DNA of 64,000 nt from Brachypodium distachyon (Eukaryota > Streptophyta > Magnoliopsida > Poales > Poaceae): positions 42,307,355 through 42,371,354 of the forward strand of contig NC_016131.3 in assembly GCF_000005505.3 (NCBI RefSeq). The letters run 5' to 3'. Positions 62,297 to 64,000 of the stretch are shown piece after piece. The position numbers and the translations under genes are program-made. The notes under the pieces are model-generated. The model worked only from the letters and a program-made list of their open reading frames with translations, ran no database searches and was not told the origin of the DNA. How positions within the stretch are numbered: position 1 is the first letter of the stretch; every line of letters starts with the position of its first letter.

Positions 62297-64000
62297 TCTG
62301 GCTCCACCGTTACATGCAGCAGCTAAATGGGCTTTGGAATTAAGGAAATAATGCACCTGGATATCCATTATTTCAAGACTGGTTGTACGATCTATCTACT
62401 GTTACTATGTAATCCTTCCATTTCATAAAGAATGAGGTCCACGCTTTTTGAGATCGAATTTTGACCAACGATTACACTAATATATGTAGGTTATATGTTA
62501 CAAATTTTATATTGTTGGAAAGCTTTTTGAAATACGAATCCAATGAGATAGTTTTTGTAGCACAAAACTCTCAAATCTAATAGTCTAATTGTTGGTCAAA
62601 GTAAAATCTTGAAATGCGTATGTACCATTCTTTGTCAAAAGGAGAAAGTAATAAGCATCATTGTATAAAACAATATACTCTATCTCCATATATATACTCT
62701 ATATATGGTTGTATGCATGGATAGAGGCATAGTCCGGAGGGCTTTCCTTCTTTTCGAAAAATATATATCTGTAACGTATATAATTGCGTTAATCTAGGTG
62801 AATTTCTCCCCAAAACCTTGCCATCTTGATCCGTTCTTTAGTTGGTCGCTCTAGCTTGGCTGTGGCTTGCAGAAATTCTATGGGACTCCAAACATCCGCT
62901 CATGTCTCATTTTTCTACTATGCCGCGTAAGATCGAGGCGTCATGCTTTGTCACTATAATTAACACAGACAAATCCACAAGGTTAGCAACAAAGGTGCAT
63001 GAGTCTGTTTCTCCTCACCTATAGAATGGGAAGAGAAGTCATTGTCCATGGTTGCGGCTGCGCAGCAGGGCTTCCTCGGTCTAGGGCGGATCAATGACAA
63101 AAATGACCTGGCGTCGCCATGTACGTCTCATACACATGGATCAAGAAATACTAGCATAGAAGCACCATGTTCTGGCTCCACCGTTACATGCAGTAGCTAA
63201 ATGGGCTTTGGAATTAAGGAAATAATGCACCTGGATATCCATTATTCCAACACTGGTTGTACAATCTATCTACTGTTACTATGTACTCCTTCCATTTCAC
63301 AAAGAATGGTGTCCACGCTTTTCGAGATCGAACTTTGACCAACGATTACACTAATATATGTAGGTTATATGTTACAAATTTTATATTGTTGGAAAGCTTT
63401 TTGAAATACGAATCCAATGAGATAGTTTTTGTAGCACAAAACCCTCAAATCATTAGTCTAATTGTTGGTCAAAATAAAATCTTGAAATGCGTGCATACCA
63501 TTCTTTGTCAAAAAGAGAAAGTAATAAGCATCATTATATAAAACAATATACTCTATCTCCATATATATACTCTATATATGGTTGTATGCATGGATAGAGG
63601 CATAGTCCGGAGGGCTTTCCTTCTTTTCGAAAAATATATATCTGTAACGTATATAATTGCGTTAATCTAGGTGAATTTCTCCCCAAAACCTTGCCATCTT
63701 GATCCGTTCTTTAGTTGGTCGCTCTAGCTTGGCTGTGGCTTGCAGAAATTCTATGGGACTCCAAACATCCGCTCATGCCTCATTTTTCTACTATGCCGCG
63801 TAAGATCGAGGCGTCATGCTTTGTCACTATAATTAACATAGACAAATCCACAAGGTTAGCAACAAAGGTGCATGAGTCTGTTTCTCCTCACCTAGAGAAT
63901 GGGAAGAGAAGTCATTGTCCATGGTTGCGGCTGCGCAGCAGGGCTTCCTCGGTCCGGAGCGGATCAATGACAAAAATGACCTGGCGTCGCCATGTACATC
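62297..64000. repeat. Tandem duplication, unit about 873 bp, two copies (second cut by the window edge)
   Basis: The sequence from TCTGGCTCCACCGTTACATG at 62297 recurs from 63171 to the window end with only scattered substitutions and single-base indels. The last 40 bases of the window match 63087-63127 of the first copy. Each copy contains a MITE-like stretch (CCTTCCATTTCA...AAGAATG and a decayed complement) and ends in GGCGTCGCCATGTAC. No gene was recognised inside. Confidence 0.93.

Noticed and set aside
63257..63541. 94-codon frame in the second duplicate
   Set aside because: The corresponding stretch of the first copy is not kept as a matching frame, and no protein family is recognisable.

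Overview
This is plant nuclear DNA, almost certainly from a grass and probably a Pooideae species such as Brachypodium or a relative. The evidence is spliceosomal introns with GT..AG borders, GC-rich coding exons, many Stowaway miniature transposons (CTCCCTCCGTCC termini) and grass-type LTR, LINE, Mutator-like and Helitron elements. From memory, rice carries the endoglucanase GLU13 and the ribonucleotide reductase small-subunit gene St1 close together on chromosome 6, so this may be the matching block. That was not checked.

Left half (1-42.6 kb) is the gene-bearing part. In order: the 5' two-thirds or less of a giant dehydrogenase/aldolase fusion gene (minus, running off the left edge); an R2R3-MYB of the MYB20/42/43/85 type (minus); a truncated and an intact RING-H2 gene (minus, a tandem duplicate pair); a GDSL esterase/lipase with an unusual repetitive tail (minus); an intronless ribonucleotide reductase R2 gene with an E2F site (plus); debris of a receptor-like kinase and possibly a PPR gene; SRP9 (plus); a secreted GH9 endoglucanase (plus); a nested Mutator-like element; and a small gene of the At3g17950 family (minus). 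These genes are functionally unrelated (DNA synthesis, protein targeting, cell wall and lipid hydrolysis, transcription, ubiquitination); nothing suggests an operon-like or clustered pathway.

Right half (43-64 kb) is mostly mobile DNA: a complete 605-bp Helitron, nested Stowaways, a truncated gypsy-type LTR element with an antisense ORF, a SHAQKYF-type MYB pseudogene with two in-frame stops, and a 9.1-kb minus-strand LINE. The LINE has a perfect 13-bp target duplication and is itself split by two solo LTRs, each with a 5-bp target duplication. The LINE landed in what looks like the first exon of an older minus-strand gene with its own TATA box. The window ends in an approximately 873-bp tandem duplication.

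I found no obviously new biochemical system. The most interesting items are the datable nested insertions, the repetitive C-terminal extension of the GDSL protein, the nested Mutator-like element carrying a long open frame, and a tiny poly(A)-only retroinsertion with a 16-bp target duplication.
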